From the NCBI GenBank assembly GCA_050745265.1, contig JBOGKE010000034.1, positions 1 to 64,000 on the forward strand: a stretch of DNA of 64,000 nt. The letters are read 5' to 3'. Below the pieces are notes generated by a model. That model made no database searches. It was not told the origin of the DNA and worked only from the letters and a program-made list of their open reading frames with translations. Source of the DNA: RH2-MAG17b sp050745265. GTDB lineage: Bacteria > Acidobacteriota > Terriglobia > UBA7540. Positions within the stretch are counted from its first letter, which is position 1, and the number at the start of each line of letters is the position of its first letter. The translations under genes were made by a program, and so were the position numbers. Positions 53,837-63,223 of the stretch are shown here, in pieces.

Positions 53837-53924
53837 GTAGCCACGGTCGGCGCCTTTCTGGCCGTGGGCTTTTTTTCCTGACAACTGCGCACGGTCAATC
53901 AGAGGGGCGATGGCCCGTGGCTAC
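53837..53924. repeat. Two-hairpin dispersed repeat, copy E
   Basis: CCACGGTCGG/CTGGCCGTGG pairs with two G-U wobbles, a CTTTTTTTCC spacer follows, then a weaker CACGGTCAATC/GATGGCCCGTG hairpin with mismatches. It lies between the convergent MFS and kdsC genes, where the T-run could help termination. Confidence 0.75.
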
Positions 53925-53947
53925 CACTGCGTCACCCACACGAGGAA

Positions 53948-54493
53948 CTATCTGAGGTAATGGCGGAGGACGCTGTCGAATTTACCTTGCGCCCTGAGGA
54001 GCATCTCGATGGTTTCGCGCACCGCGCCCGCGCCGCCGGGCGCTTTCGTCCAATAGTGAACGTAGCGGCGAAGCAGCGGATGCCCGTCGCCCACGCCCAC
54101 GGCAAGCCCGGCGCGCTTGAGCAAGGGCAAGTCGACCAGGTCGTCGCCGACGTAGCAGACCTCAGCGTCTTCGACCTCGGCCTCCTTGAGGATCTGGCGG
54201 TACGGCTCCAGCTTCTCGAGCACGTTCTGGCGGACGTAATGGATCCCTAGCTCGCGAATCCGATGCTCCACCACCGGCGATCTTCGGCCCGAAACGATTC
54301 CGGTGCGCAGGCCGGCTTCGTGGGCGAGCCGGATGCCCAGGCCGTCGCGCGAGTGGAAGCCCTTGGTTTCGACGAAGCCACCGCGCGGTTGCGGCACGAA
54401 ATAGATGTGGCCATCCGTGAGGACGCCGTCCACGTCCAAGAGCAGGAGCTTAATCTTGCGGGCGCGCGCGCGCAGCATTTTCGTCATGAGCAT
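53948..54493 (-). CDS. kdsC: 3-deoxy-D-manno-octulosonate-8-phosphate phosphatase
   Basis: It removes phosphate from KDO-8-phosphate in lipopolysaccharide core synthesis. The 181-aa HAD-family protein has the nucleophile motif LLLLDVDGVLTDG, FHSRDGLGIRLAHEAGLRTGIVSGRRS, and VCYVGDDLVDLPLLKRAGLAVGVGDGHP, the KdsC pattern without a cap domain. Start ATG 54493 (or 54487). kdsD lies 48 bases upstream on the same strand, the usual operon order. Confidence 0.94.
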   Translation of the reverse strand: MLMTKMLRARARKIKLLLLDVDGVLTDGHIYFVPQPRGGFVETKGFHSRDGLGIRLAHEAGLRTGIVSGRRSPVVEHRIRELGIHYVRQNVLEKLEPYRQILKEAEVEDAEVCYVGDDLVDLPLLKRAGLAVGVGDGHPLLRRYVHYWTKAPGGAGAVRETIEMLLRAQGKFDSVLRHYLR

Positions 54494-54541
54494 CGAGCCA
54501 TAGATAAATTGTGGCAGTTGCTGGTAAGGCCCCGGGGGGCC

Positions 54542-55492
54542 TTAATGCCCGAAAAGATCATGAATGTGGACCACGCCCTCAAGCTTGCCCTCGGCGTCGA
54601 CCACGGGCAGCGCGGTGATCCTACGCCTCTCCATCATTTCGAGAGCCTCGCTCGCGAACTGCCGCCGGCTGACCGTGACGGGCGAACGCGTCATGCAATC
54701 GGCCGCGCAGCCATCGAGCGCGCGGTTTCCCTCGCGCTCAAAAAAACGCCGCAAGTCGCCGTCCGAGATGAAGCCGCACAGCCGCACCGCTTCATCGATT
54801 ACAGTGGCATGGCCGAGGCCTTTGCGGCTCATCTCGTAAATGACCTCGGCCATCTTCGCTTTTCCGTGAACGACCGGAATGCGTTCGCCCGTGTGCATCA
54901 GGCCTTCGACGCGCCGCAGCCTCAGGCCCAGTCCACCCGCCGGATGAAGCCGGGCGTAATCATCCTCGCTGAACCCGCGCCTCTCGAGCAGGGCCATGGC
55001 GAGCGCATCGCCGAGCGCAAGCATCGCGGTCGTGGATGCCGTCGGAGCAAGGCCCAACGGACACGCTTCCTCGGGCACGCTCGCGTCGATCACCGCCTCG
55101 CTCGCCTTCGCCAGCGTGGAAGCCGGGTCGCCGGTGAGCGTGATCAGCGGGATCGCCAGCCGCTTCACCGTGTCGAGCAAGCGCAGCAATTCGCCGGTCT
55201 CGCCGCTGTAGGAGAGCGCCAGCAAAACGTCTCCCGCCACCAGCCGGCCGAGGTCGCCGTGCAATGCCTCGGCCGGATGAAGAAAGTACGAAGCCGTTCC
55301 GGTGCTCGACAACGTCGCGGAGATCTTCTGACCGATGATTCCGGACTTTCCCATGCCCGCGACCACCACGCGGCCCGAGCAGGAGAAGACGAGATCCACC
55401 GCTCTCTCGAACCCGCCGTCGAGCCGGTCAAGAAGCCGGGTCAACGTGCGGGCTTCGATTTCAAGCACTCTGCGTGCAGTGTCGAGGCTCAT
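54542..55492 (-). CDS. kdsD: Arabinose-5-phosphate isomerase
   Basis: It converts ribulose-5-phosphate to arabinose-5-phosphate, the precursor of KDO. The 316-aa protein has an SIS domain (GRVVVAGMGKSGIIGQKISATLSSTG, HGDLGRLVAGDVLLALSYSGET, APTASTTAMLALGDALAMAL) and two C-terminal CBS domains (MHTGERIPVV and CMTRSPVTVSR). Start ATG 55492. It forms a kdsD-kdsC pair, indicating an outer membrane with KDO-containing lipopolysaccharide. Confidence 0.94.
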   Translation of the reverse strand: MSLDTARRVLEIEARTLTRLLDRLDGGFERAVDLVFSCSGRVVVAGMGKSGIIGQKISATLSSTGTASYFLHPAEALHGDLGRLVAGDVLLALSYSGETGELLRLLDTVKRLAIPLITLTGDPASTLAKASEAVIDASVPEEACPLGLAPTASTTAMLALGDALAMALLERRGFSEDDYARLHPAGGLGLRLRRVEGLMHTGERIPVVHGKAKMAEVIYEMSRKGLGHATVIDEAVRLCGFISDGDLRRFFEREGNRALDGCAADCMTRSPVTVSRRQFASEALEMMERRRITALPVVDAEGKLEGVVHIHDLFGH

Positions 55493-55720
55493 GGGCGCGG
55501 ATTAAGACCCACGCCCGATCATAGCAGACACAGGCGCCGTAGTAGCGCCGGGCTGTGTGCATCGCCCTCGCCGCTACAGGAGCGGCGTCGCTGCGCCGCT
55601 CACCGCGCGGGGCTACAGGGCGGCGCCGCAGATCACGTGGTGGCGCGGGCGACAATTGTATTGTCACGCGGGCCGACGCGCGTGGTATTCTAAACTTGAG
55701 CGCTAATTCAGGGAGTGTCG

Positions 55721-57202
55721 ATGAACGTTCTCATGATCTACCCGGAGTTTCCGGATACCTACTGGAGTTTCAAGCACGCGCTACCGATTGAAGGAAAGAA
55801 GTCCGCTTATCCCCCCCTCGGCCTCCTCACCGTCGCCTCGATGTTGCCCAAGGATTGGAAAAAGAAGCTGATCGACACCAACGTTCACAAGCTCTCAGAT
55901 TCCGATTTGAAGTGGGCCGATACGGCGATGATCAGCGGGATGATTGTTCACCGCCAGGAGGTGCTGGACATTTTGCGGCGCTGCCGTGCGCGCGGGCTGC
56001 GCACCGTGGTCGGCGGCCCCATAGCAAACAGCGTTTCGGAGCTGCCCCAGCACGCCGACAGCGTGGTTTACGGCGAAGCCGAAAGCCTCATCCCGGAGCT
56101 CGTCGCCGATCTCAACCGCGACTCCCTACAGCCTTCTTACAAGGCGGTCGAGCTTCCCGGCCTCCATGGAACGCCGGCGCCTGACCTGAGCCTCATCAAC
56201 ACGCGCCATTACAGCGCCATGCCGGTTCAGTATTCGCGCGGCTGCCCGTTCAATTGCGAGTTCTGCGACATTATCGAGATTTACGGGCGCGTTCCGCGCA
56301 CCAAGACTCCGGCGCAGATCATTGCCGAGCTCGATCAACTGTACGACCGTAAGTGGCGCGGATCGGTGTTCATCGTCGACGACAATTTCATCGGCAACAA
56401 GAGAAAGGCCAAGGAACTGCTCGCGGTCCTCGCCGAATGGAATCAGCGCCGCCGCCGCCCGTTCAGTTTTTTCACAGAAGCTTCCGTTAACCTCGCCGAC
56501 GACACCGAGCTGCTGCAGATGATGAAGGACGCGAATTTCACGCGGGTCTTCATGGGAATCGAGACGCCCGTCGAGGCGAGCCTGAAAGAAGCGCAGAAGA
56601 TGCAGAACACGCGCAAGAACCTGGTGGAGAGCGTGCATCGCGTTCAGGACTACGGCCTCGAGGTGATGGCGGGCTTCATCGTCGGATTCGACAACGACCC
56701 GGAAGACATTTTTGACCGCCAGGTGGAGTTCATTCACGAGAGCGCGATTCCGCTGGCCATGGTAGGCATTCTGCTGGCGCTGCCCGGCACCCAGCTTTTC
56801 CGCCGCTTGACCAAAGAAGGACGCATTCTCGACGAGGGCCACGGCAACAACATGGACCTGCGTCTGAACTTCATTCCCAAGATGAACTCGCAGAAACTGA
56901 TTCAAGGCTACCGCGATATTCTGCGGCGCATCTACACGCCCGACGCTTACTACGAGCGCGCCCTCCGCTTCCTCGAACGCTACAACCACCCCAACCACCG
57001 CCCTCGCGTTTTTTCCGATTACCTCGCCGTCGCCCGCTCTTTCGTAAGGCAGGGCGTGCTCAGCGAATCGAGATCGAGTTACTGGAAATACGTCGTCAAA
57101 GCGGCGGTCAAGTACCGCACGCAATTCGATACGGCCATGACCTTGGCGGTGATGGGCTACCACTTCCAGATGCTCACTCGAATGATTCTCGAAAGCGAAT
57201 AG
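55721..57202 (+). CDS. Cobalamin-binding radical SAM protein, HpnP-like (DUF4070)
   Basis: A 493-aa protein. Residues 1-135 are a B12-binding Rossmann domain (MNVLMIYPEFPDTYWSFKHA, YPPLGLLTVASMLP, RTVVGGPIANS). The radical SAM core has SRGCPFNCEFC (Cys175, 179, 182) and FIVDDNFIGNKRKAKELL. The C-terminal part resembles DUF4070. Order and the N-terminal EFPDT-WSFKHAL match hopanoid C-2 methylase HpnP, but the same family includes many uncharacterised methylases. No hopanoid genes are nearby. Start ATG 55721 follows AGGGAG; the GTG at 55715 is less likely. Confidence 0.85.
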   Translation: MNVLMIYPEFPDTYWSFKHALPIEGKKSAYPPLGLLTVASMLPKDWKKKLIDTNVHKLSDSDLKWADTAMISGMIVHRQEVLDILRRCRARGLRTVVGGPIANSVSELPQHADSVVYGEAESLIPELVADLNRDSLQPSYKAVELPGLHGTPAPDLSLINTRHYSAMPVQYSRGCPFNCEFCDIIEIYGRVPRTKTPAQIIAELDQLYDRKWRGSVFIVDDNFIGNKRKAKELLAVLAEWNQRRRRPFSFFTEASVNLADDTELLQMMKDANFTRVFMGIETPVEASLKEAQKMQNTRKNLVESVHRVQDYGLEVMAGFIVGFDNDPEDIFDRQVEFIHESAIPLAMVGILLALPGTQLFRRLTKEGRILDEGHGNNMDLRLNFIPKMNSQKLIQGYRDILRRIYTPDAYYERALRFLERYNHPNHRPRVFSDYLAVARSFVRQGVLSESRSSYWKYVVKAAVKYRTQFDTAMTLAVMGYHFQMLTRMILESE

Positions 57203-57370
57203 GCGCGCCGCTCGGAACCCGATTGCCGAACCCAGAGGCGTTTCGCGCCCGCCGTGTCACGGTGATGATCCTTAGCGCGCGCGAACGCCGCTTGACTCCG
57301 CCCTGCCGATTCCTGCACATTGAGAAGGCGAGATGCCGGCGAAATCACCTTCTTCCCGGAAGGGTAGCGC

Positions 57371-58759
57371 ATGCAAAAATACGATGTGATCGTGATCGGA
57401 TCGGGACCGGCCGGGCAGCGCGCCGCAATCCAGACCGCGAAATTCGGCAAGCGTGCCGCGCTGATGGAGAAGCAGCAGGAAATTGGCGGCGTTTGCATCA
57501 ACAGCGGCACCATCCCCAGCAAGACGATGCGCGAAGCCGTGCTTCACCTCTCCGGTTATAACTACCAGAACGTCTACGGCTCGAATTACCACGTGAAGGA
57601 TAAGATCACGCTGGCCGATCTCGCGTTTCGCGTGCAGCACGTGATCAAAACCGAGATTGACGTGGCCGAGGCCCAGCTTTCGCGCAACGGCGTCGACCTG
57701 GTTTATGGAACCGCGTCATTCGTCGATCCCAAAACGGTGCGGGTAGAGAACGCGCGCGGCACCTCCGATTACGGCGCCGAATTCTTCGTCATTGCGACCG
57801 GCACCAAGCCCGCAAGCTCCCCCCGCGTTCCGCTCAACGACCGCAACATTGTCAACAGCGATCAGGTGCTTCACATGGCCGAGATGCCGAAGACGCTGAT
57901 CGTGGTCGGCGGAGGCGTGATCGGGGTCGAATACGCGTGCATGTTCGCGGTGCTTGGCGTGCGCGTGATTCTGGTGGAGAAGCGGCCGCGGCTGCTCGAA
58001 TTTGCGGACGCGGAGATTGTGGAGGCGCTCTCCTACCACCTGCGCGACCGCCGCGTGATCATGCGGCTGAGCGAGGAAGTGCAAAGCGTCGAAGAAACGC
58101 CGGACGGGAAGGTGGTGGCCAATCTCGAAAGCCACAAGAAGATTTCCGGCGATGCCCTGCTCTACGCCGTGGGTCGCGTGGGAAACGTGGAAGAGCTGGA
58201 CCTTGCCGCTGCCGGAATCACTCCCGACGCGCGCGGGCGAATCCCCGTCGACCCGGATTTTCATACCTGCCAGCCGCATATCTACGCCGCGGGCGACGTG
58301 ATCGGCTTCCCCAGCCTCGCTTCGGTCTCCATGGAGCAGGGACGCATCGCCGCGGCGAACGCGCTCGGCCTGCCCGTGCACTCGAACCCGGCGAACTATC
58401 CCTACGGGATTTATTCCATCCCCGAGATTTCCTTCGTGGGCAAAACCGAAGAGCAGCTCACCAACGAGGACGTGCCCTACGAGGTGGGCATGGCCTACTA
58501 CCGCGAGATCGCGCGCGGGCAGATTCGAGGCGACACGACGGGCCGGCTGAAGCTCATCTTCCATCGCGAGACGAAGGAGCTTCTGGGCATTCACATCATC
58601 GGCGACGGAGCTTCGGAACTGCTTCATATCGGGCAGGCGGTGTTTATTCTCAAAGGTACGGTGGAATACTTCGTGGACGTGGTGTTCAATTACCCTACGC
58701 TCGCGGAATGCTACAAATCGGCAGCTTTTAACGGGCTCAACAAGCTCGCGAATCTCTAA
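57371..58759 (+). CDS. sthA: Soluble pyridine nucleotide transhydrogenase
   Basis: It exchanges reducing equivalents between NADPH and NAD+ in the cytosol. The 462-aa flavoprotein has VIVIGSGPAGQRAAIQTAK (FAD), GGVCINSGTIPSK, VVGGGVIGVEYACMFAVLG (NAD(P)), and YAAGDVIGFPSLASVSMEQG. In disulfide reductases of this fold the redox pair is CxxxxC; here the second Cys is Thr47, so no disulfide forms, which is diagnostic for SthA. Start ATG 57371 with GGAAGGG upstream. The following ROK-like, rpiB and tal-pgi genes share its direction. Confidence 0.92.
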   Translation: MQKYDVIVIGSGPAGQRAAIQTAKFGKRAALMEKQQEIGGVCINSGTIPSKTMREAVLHLSGYNYQNVYGSNYHVKDKITLADLAFRVQHVIKTEIDVAEAQLSRNGVDLVYGTASFVDPKTVRVENARGTSDYGAEFFVIATGTKPASSPRVPLNDRNIVNSDQVLHMAEMPKTLIVVGGGVIGVEYACMFAVLGVRVILVEKRPRLLEFADAEIVEALSYHLRDRRVIMRLSEEVQSVEETPDGKVVANLESHKKISGDALLYAVGRVGNVEELDLAAAGITPDARGRIPVDPDFHTCQPHIYAAGDVIGFPSLASVSMEQGRIAAANALGLPVHSNPANYPYGIYSIPEISFVGKTEEQLTNEDVPYEVGMAYYREIARGQIRGDTTGRLKLIFHRETKELLGIHIIGDGASELLHIGQAVFILKGTVEYFVDVVFNYPTLAECYKSAAFNGLNKLANL

Positions 58760-58886
58760 GGCGCGCGGTAGTGCCAACGCCGGTGAGCCACCGGCGCCTC
58801 CGCCGCTCACCGACTGACGCTGCCAAACACGCCCGTCGGCGCGCATCGAGCGGCGCTGCGAGCAGGATGGCAGCACAGGATTAATC

Positions 58887-59786
58887 ATGCGCCAGATCAT
58901 AGGCGTCCTGGCATCGCATCAGATTGCCGCCGCCAAGGTGGCAGGCGGACGGCTGCAGGGGACCATCTCCTTTTATCCCGAATCCGGAGGCCCTGCGCAC
59001 GTCCTCGACGGGATGCCGGCCGAAGAGATTACCCGCTGCATCCTGCAGCAAATCGATCGGGCTCGCGCAGGCGCCGGGGTCAGTGCAGCAGGCGTGGCGC
59101 TGCCCGGGATCGCGCGCGAGGGAATCGTGCTCGAGTCCCCCAACCTGCCGCAGATCAAGGGCCTTCGGCTGCAGGAGACACTCGCCGCGGCGCTGCAGCA
59201 GACGGGCGAACCCATTCCGGTTCGAATCTTCAACGACTCCGACGCTATGGCCGCGGGATTGGCTTCGATCCAGGGATCGCTCGATAAGCTGATTCGCGTC
59301 TGGTACCTCGGACACGGTGTCGGGTTTGGCCGTTATCCCTGGACTGACGGCGTTTGGGAGGGTGGCCATAGCGTGGTCAGCCTCGATGCGAAGGAACGGT
59401 TTTGCGCCTGCGGCGGCCGCGGTCACTTGGAGGGGATCATGGGCGTCCGCGCTATGCGCCTGCGATTTCTCGATCTTGAGCCGGAGGAGGTTTTTGAAAG
59501 CGCCCGGACGGGAGATAAGCGCTGCGGCGATTTTGTGAAGCTGTGGCACCGCGCCCTCGCCGCCGCCACCGCGACCAGCATCTCGATGGAGGGTCCGGGA
59601 AAATTTTTTCTTACCGGACCCAATGCGCGTCTGGTGGAGCTGCCTCGGCTGGACATTGACCTGCGCGATATGGTGAAAATGTCAGCGCTACAAGGCAGTC
59701 AGTTCGAAGTGGTCGAGACGGACTTTGAGACCGGGATCATCGGCGCCGCCGTGAACGCCGAAATCGCAACCGAAGGAAGCGGCTGA
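58887..59786 (+). CDS. ROK-family-like protein lacking the ATP phosphate motif
   Basis: A 299-aa protein with ROK fold features: AAGVALPGIAREGIVLESPNLP, RIFNDSDAMAAGLA (catalytic Asp region), YLGHGVGFGRYPW, and a zinc-type CACGGRGHLEGIMG. The N-terminal DxGGT phosphate loop of ROK kinases reads VLASHQIAA, so ATP binding is doubtful. It may be a regulator or scaffold, or use a different donor. Start ATG 58887 has AGGA upstream. rpiB starts 63 bases downstream. Confidence 0.75.
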   Translation: MRQIIGVLASHQIAAAKVAGGRLQGTISFYPESGGPAHVLDGMPAEEITRCILQQIDRARAGAGVSAAGVALPGIAREGIVLESPNLPQIKGLRLQETLAAALQQTGEPIPVRIFNDSDAMAAGLASIQGSLDKLIRVWYLGHGVGFGRYPWTDGVWEGGHSVVSLDAKERFCACGGRGHLEGIMGVRAMRLRFLDLEPEEVFESARTGDKRCGDFVKLWHRALAAATATSISMEGPGKFFLTGPNARLVELPRLDIDLRDMVKMSALQGSQFEVVETDFETGIIGAAVNAEIATEGSG

Positions 59787-59849
59787 GCCGGCCGTCTTGG
59801 CCGAACCGGTCCGCGAGCGCCGGGCATCCAACGAGTGAAGGAGCGCGCG

Positions 59850-60320
59850 ATGATCATCGTGCTGGGCGCTGACCACGCGGGATTCGATTTGAAGCAGGAC
59901 CTCGTGGAATTTATCCGCAACTCCGGTCACGGCGTGATTGACCTCGGCACCCACAGCAAGGAACCCGTGGATTACCCGGACTACTCCGAAGCGGTGGCGC
60001 TTGCCGTGATCGAAGGTCGCGGCGATCGCGGCGTGCTGATCTGCGGCAGCGGAGTGGGCGCCTCCGTTGCGGCGAACAAGATACCGGGAATCCGCGCCGG
60101 GCTGTGCCACGATACCTACTCCGCCCATCAGGGCGTCGAGCACGACGACATGAACGTTCTCGTAATGGGCGGCCGGGTGATTGGAGAAGAATTGGCGCGC
60201 GAGCTGGTGCGGGCCTACCTGGCGGCCCAGTTCAGCGGCGAAGAGCGCCACCGCCGCAGGCTCGAGAAGGTCAGGATTATCGAGTCCCGTTACGCCCACA
60301 GCGCTGACTCTGGCGGGTGA
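59850..60320 (+). CDS. rpiB: Ribose-5-phosphate isomerase B
   Basis: It interconverts ribose-5-phosphate and ribulose-5-phosphate in the non-oxidative pentose phosphate pathway. The 156-aa protein has LGADHAGFDLKQDL, DLGTHSKEPVDYPDY, the catalytic Cys65 in GVLICGSGVGASVAANK, RAGLCHDTYSAHQGVEHDDMNVLVMGGRVIG. Start ATG 59850 follows AAGGAG; a GTG at 59835 is rejected. The fused tal-pgi gene begins 56 bases after it, so the two are probably one operon. Confidence 0.95.
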   Translation: MIIVLGADHAGFDLKQDLVEFIRNSGHGVIDLGTHSKEPVDYPDYSEAVALAVIEGRGDRGVLICGSGVGASVAANKIPGIRAGLCHDTYSAHQGVEHDDMNVLVMGGRVIGEELARELVRAYLAAQFSGEERHRRRLEKVRIIESRYAHSADSGG

Positions 60321-60376
60321 AGCTTCCGTTCCGCTGCTCGCACCGCGCCCGGCGGCGAGCCAAAGGAGAATTGACC

Positions 60377-63223
60377 GTGAATAATCTGCTCGCATTACGA
60401 CAACTGGGGCAAGCGGTGTGGCTCGATTTCATCCGCCGCAGCCTGATCACGAGCGGTGAATTGAAAAAACTCGTCGACGAGGACGGACTCTCCGGCGTCA
60501 CTTCAAACCCGTCGATCTTCGAAAAAGCAATCGTGGGAAGCAGCGATTATGCGGCCGATATCGACGAGCTGTACAAGCGCGGCGAGGCCGACCCGATGAA
60601 AATCTTCGAAGCCGTAGCGATCCCCGACATTCAAGCAGCGGCCGACGTTTTCCGGCCGGTTTACGAAAATACGAATCGCGGCGACGGCTACGTCAGTCTT
60701 GAAGTTTCTCCCTTTATGGCGCACGAAACCCAGAAAACGATTGAGGAGGCGCGGCGACTGTGGCGGGCGGCGGCGCGCGAAAACGTCATGATCAAAGTGC
60801 CGGGCACCGAGGAAGGCATTCCCGCGATTCAGCAGCTTCTGAGCGAAGGCATCAACATCAACATCACCCTTCTGTTTTCCGTGGAGCGCTACGCCCAGGT
60901 CGTCGAAGCGTGGCTGCAAGGGCTCGAAAGCTTCGCCGCGCAAGGCGGGGACGTGAGCCGCATCGGCAGCGTCGCCAGTTTTTTTGTGAGCCGCATCGAC
61001 TCGGCCGTGGATCACGAAGTTGACGCGCGCCTGAAAACGGCGGCGAAGCCGGAGGAGCGGGCGCGCCTCAGCAGCCTTCTCGGCAAGGTCGCGATTGCCA
61101 ACGCGAAGCTCGCCTATCAGCTCTACAAGGACGAAGTCGTGGGCAACCCGCGCTGGAAGGCGCTCGCGGCAAAAGGCGCGCGGCCGCAGCGCCTGCTGTG
61201 GGCGAGCACCAGCACCAAGAATCCTAAATATCGCGATGTGATGTACGTCGAGGAGCTCATCGGCGCGGATACGGTGAACACGGTTCCCATGCAAACGCTC
61301 GAGGCGTTTCGCGACCACGGCAAGGCCCGCCTGAGTATTGGGGAAGATCTTGAGGAGGCGCACGACACGATGCAGGCGCTCGATCGGGCCGGCATCTCCA
61401 TGAAGGCGGTCACCGATCAGCTCGTGAGGGAAGGAGTTCGCCTGTTCGCCGACGCCTTCGATCAGTTGCTCAACGCCCTCGACCGCCAGTGCAAGGTCAG
61501 CGTCGAGGGCCGGCCTGACCGGTTCACCTATTCCCTTCCCCAGCCGCTTTCAGATCATGTCAAAGGCACCGTCGAAGAGTGGCGCATCAAAGGGAACGTT
61601 CGCCGTCTGTGGGCGCGCGACGCCGCGCTTTGGACGGGCGCCGATGAGGGGCGGTGGCTCGACTGGCTGGGGATCACCGAGGATCAGATCGCGCACAAGC
61701 ATCACCTGGAGAGCATCGCCGCGGAAGCCGCTGCGGGTGGATTCACGCACGCTCTGCTGCTCGGCATGGGCGGGTCGAGCCTCTGCCCGGAGGTGATGTC
61801 GAGAACGTTCGGGAAGTTAGAAGGACATCCCGAGCTGCACATCCTGGATTCCACGGATCCGGCGCAGATCAAGGCCGTGGAGAAGGAGCTTGATATTTCG
61901 CGCACGCTGTTCATTGTATCGAGCAAATCCGGCAGCACGCTCGAGCCGAACATCTTCAGAGATTACTTCTACGCGCGCGCCAAGCAGGCGACGGGCGACG
62001 GCGCTGCGGCAAGCCGCTTTGTCGCCATTACGGACCCCGGATCGAAGCTTCAGCAATTCGCCGAGGCCAATGGTTTTCGCCACGTCTTTTCAGGCGTGCC
62101 CGGAATTGGAGGAAGGTATTCGGCGCTTTCGGATTTCGGCATGGTGCCGGCTTCCATCATGGGAGTGGACGTAGCGAAACTGCTCGACCGCGCCGAAATC
62201 ATGGCGACCTCGTGCAGCTCCTGTGTGCCGATCGAGAAGAACCCGGGCGTGAACCTGGGAGCGATTCTCGGAACGCTGGGCAAGGAAGGGCGAGATAAGG
62301 TGACACTCATCGCGTCGCCCGCAATCAGCGACCTCGGCGCGTGGCTCGAACAACTGCTCGCCGAGTCGACGGGCAAGCAAGGCCGCGGCCTCATTCCTGT
62401 AAGCGGCGAGCGGCTCGGACCGCCTGAGGTTTACGGCTCCGACCGGATTTTCGCGTACCTGCGGCTCGAGTCGGCTCCCGACGCCGCGCAGGATGCAGCG
62501 ATCGACCGCCTGGAAAAAGCCGGTCAGCCGGTGGTGCGCATTTCACTCGACGATCCCTATGATCTCGGGCGTGAATTTTTCCGCTGGGAGGTCGCGGCCG
62601 CCGTGGCCGGCTCGATCCTCGGAATCAACGCATTTAATCAGCCGGATGTCGAAGCGAGCAAAGTGGCCACGCGCAAGCTGACCGCCGAATACGAAAAGTC
62701 CGGAGTCCTTCCTGCGGAAAGTCCCCTTGCTGAGGACCAGGGCATTAAGCTGTTTGCCGATCCGCGCAATGCCGCCGAGCTTTCCAAGGGATCGAAGAAG
62801 CTCGCAGGTCTGCTGCGCTCCCACCTTGCCCGCCTCAAACCCGGCGATTACTTCGCCGTCCTGGGTTATGTCGCGATGAATCGGGCGCACGAGGAAAAGC
62901 TGCAGGCGCTGCGGCACGCGGTGCGAGACTCGAAACGCGTCGCGACGTGCCTCGGGTTCGGACCGCGATTCCTCCACTCGACCGGACAGGCATACAAGGG
63001 TGGACCGAATACCGGCGTGTTCCTTCAGATTACCTGCGACGACGCGGCGGATCTTCCGGTGCCCGGTCACAAGTTCACGTTCGGCGTGGTTAAGGCAGCA
63101 CAAGCGAGGGGCGATTTCCAGGTGCTCGCGGATCGGGGTCGCCGGCTTTTGCGGGCGCACGTTGGGCGAGATGTGAGCGCGGGACTCGACACGCTAGAAC
63201 GCGCCGTGCGCGAAGCGCTGTAG
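60377..63223 (+). CDS. tal-pgi: Bifunctional transaldolase / glucose-6-phosphate isomerase
   Basis: A 948-aa fusion joining two pentose/hexose phosphate reactions. Residues 1-360 are transaldolase: GVTSNPSIFEKAI, MIKVPGTEEGIPAI (Schiff-base Lys), NITLLFSVERY. From about 390 the protein is a phosphoglucose isomerase: LLGMGGSSLCPEV, ILDSTDPAQIKAVEKEL, FIVSSKSGSTLEPN, AITDPGSKLQQFAE, and RFLHSTGQAYKGGPNTGVFLQI. Start GTG 60377 has AAAGGAG; the GTG at 60317 that overlaps the rpiB stop is an alternative. Such fusions are known in Acidobacteria and Cyanobacteria. Confidence 0.94.
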   Translation: MNNLLALRQLGQAVWLDFIRRSLITSGELKKLVDEDGLSGVTSNPSIFEKAIVGSSDYAADIDELYKRGEADPMKIFEAVAIPDIQAAADVFRPVYENTNRGDGYVSLEVSPFMAHETQKTIEEARRLWRAAARENVMIKVPGTEEGIPAIQQLLSEGININITLLFSVERYAQVVEAWLQGLESFAAQGGDVSRIGSVASFFVSRIDSAVDHEVDARLKTAAKPEERARLSSLLGKVAIANAKLAYQLYKDEVVGNPRWKALAAKGARPQRLLWASTSTKNPKYRDVMYVEELIGADTVNTVPMQTLEAFRDHGKARLSIGEDLEEAHDTMQALDRAGISMKAVTDQLVREGVRLFADAFDQLLNALDRQCKVSVEGRPDRFTYSLPQPLSDHVKGTVEEWRIKGNVRRLWARDAALWTGADEGRWLDWLGITEDQIAHKHHLESIAAEAAAGGFTHALLLGMGGSSLCPEVMSRTFGKLEGHPELHILDSTDPAQIKAVEKELDISRTLFIVSSKSGSTLEPNIFRDYFYARAKQATGDGAAASRFVAITDPGSKLQQFAEANGFRHVFSGVPGIGGRYSALSDFGMVPASIMGVDVAKLLDRAEIMATSCSSCVPIEKNPGVNLGAILGTLGKEGRDKVTLIASPAISDLGAWLEQLLAESTGKQGRGLIPVSGERLGPPEVYGSDRIFAYLRLESAPDAAQDAAIDRLEKAGQPVVRISLDDPYDLGREFFRWEVAAAVAGSILGINAFNQPDVEASKVATRKLTAEYEKSGVLPAESPLAEDQGIKLFADPRNAAELSKGSKKLAGLLRSHLARLKPGDYFAVLGYVAMNRAHEEKLQALRHAVRDSKRVATCLGFGPRFLHSTGQAYKGGPNTGVFLQITCDDAADLPVPGHKFTFGVVKAAQARGDFQVLADRGRRLLRAHVGRDVSAGLDTLERAVREAL

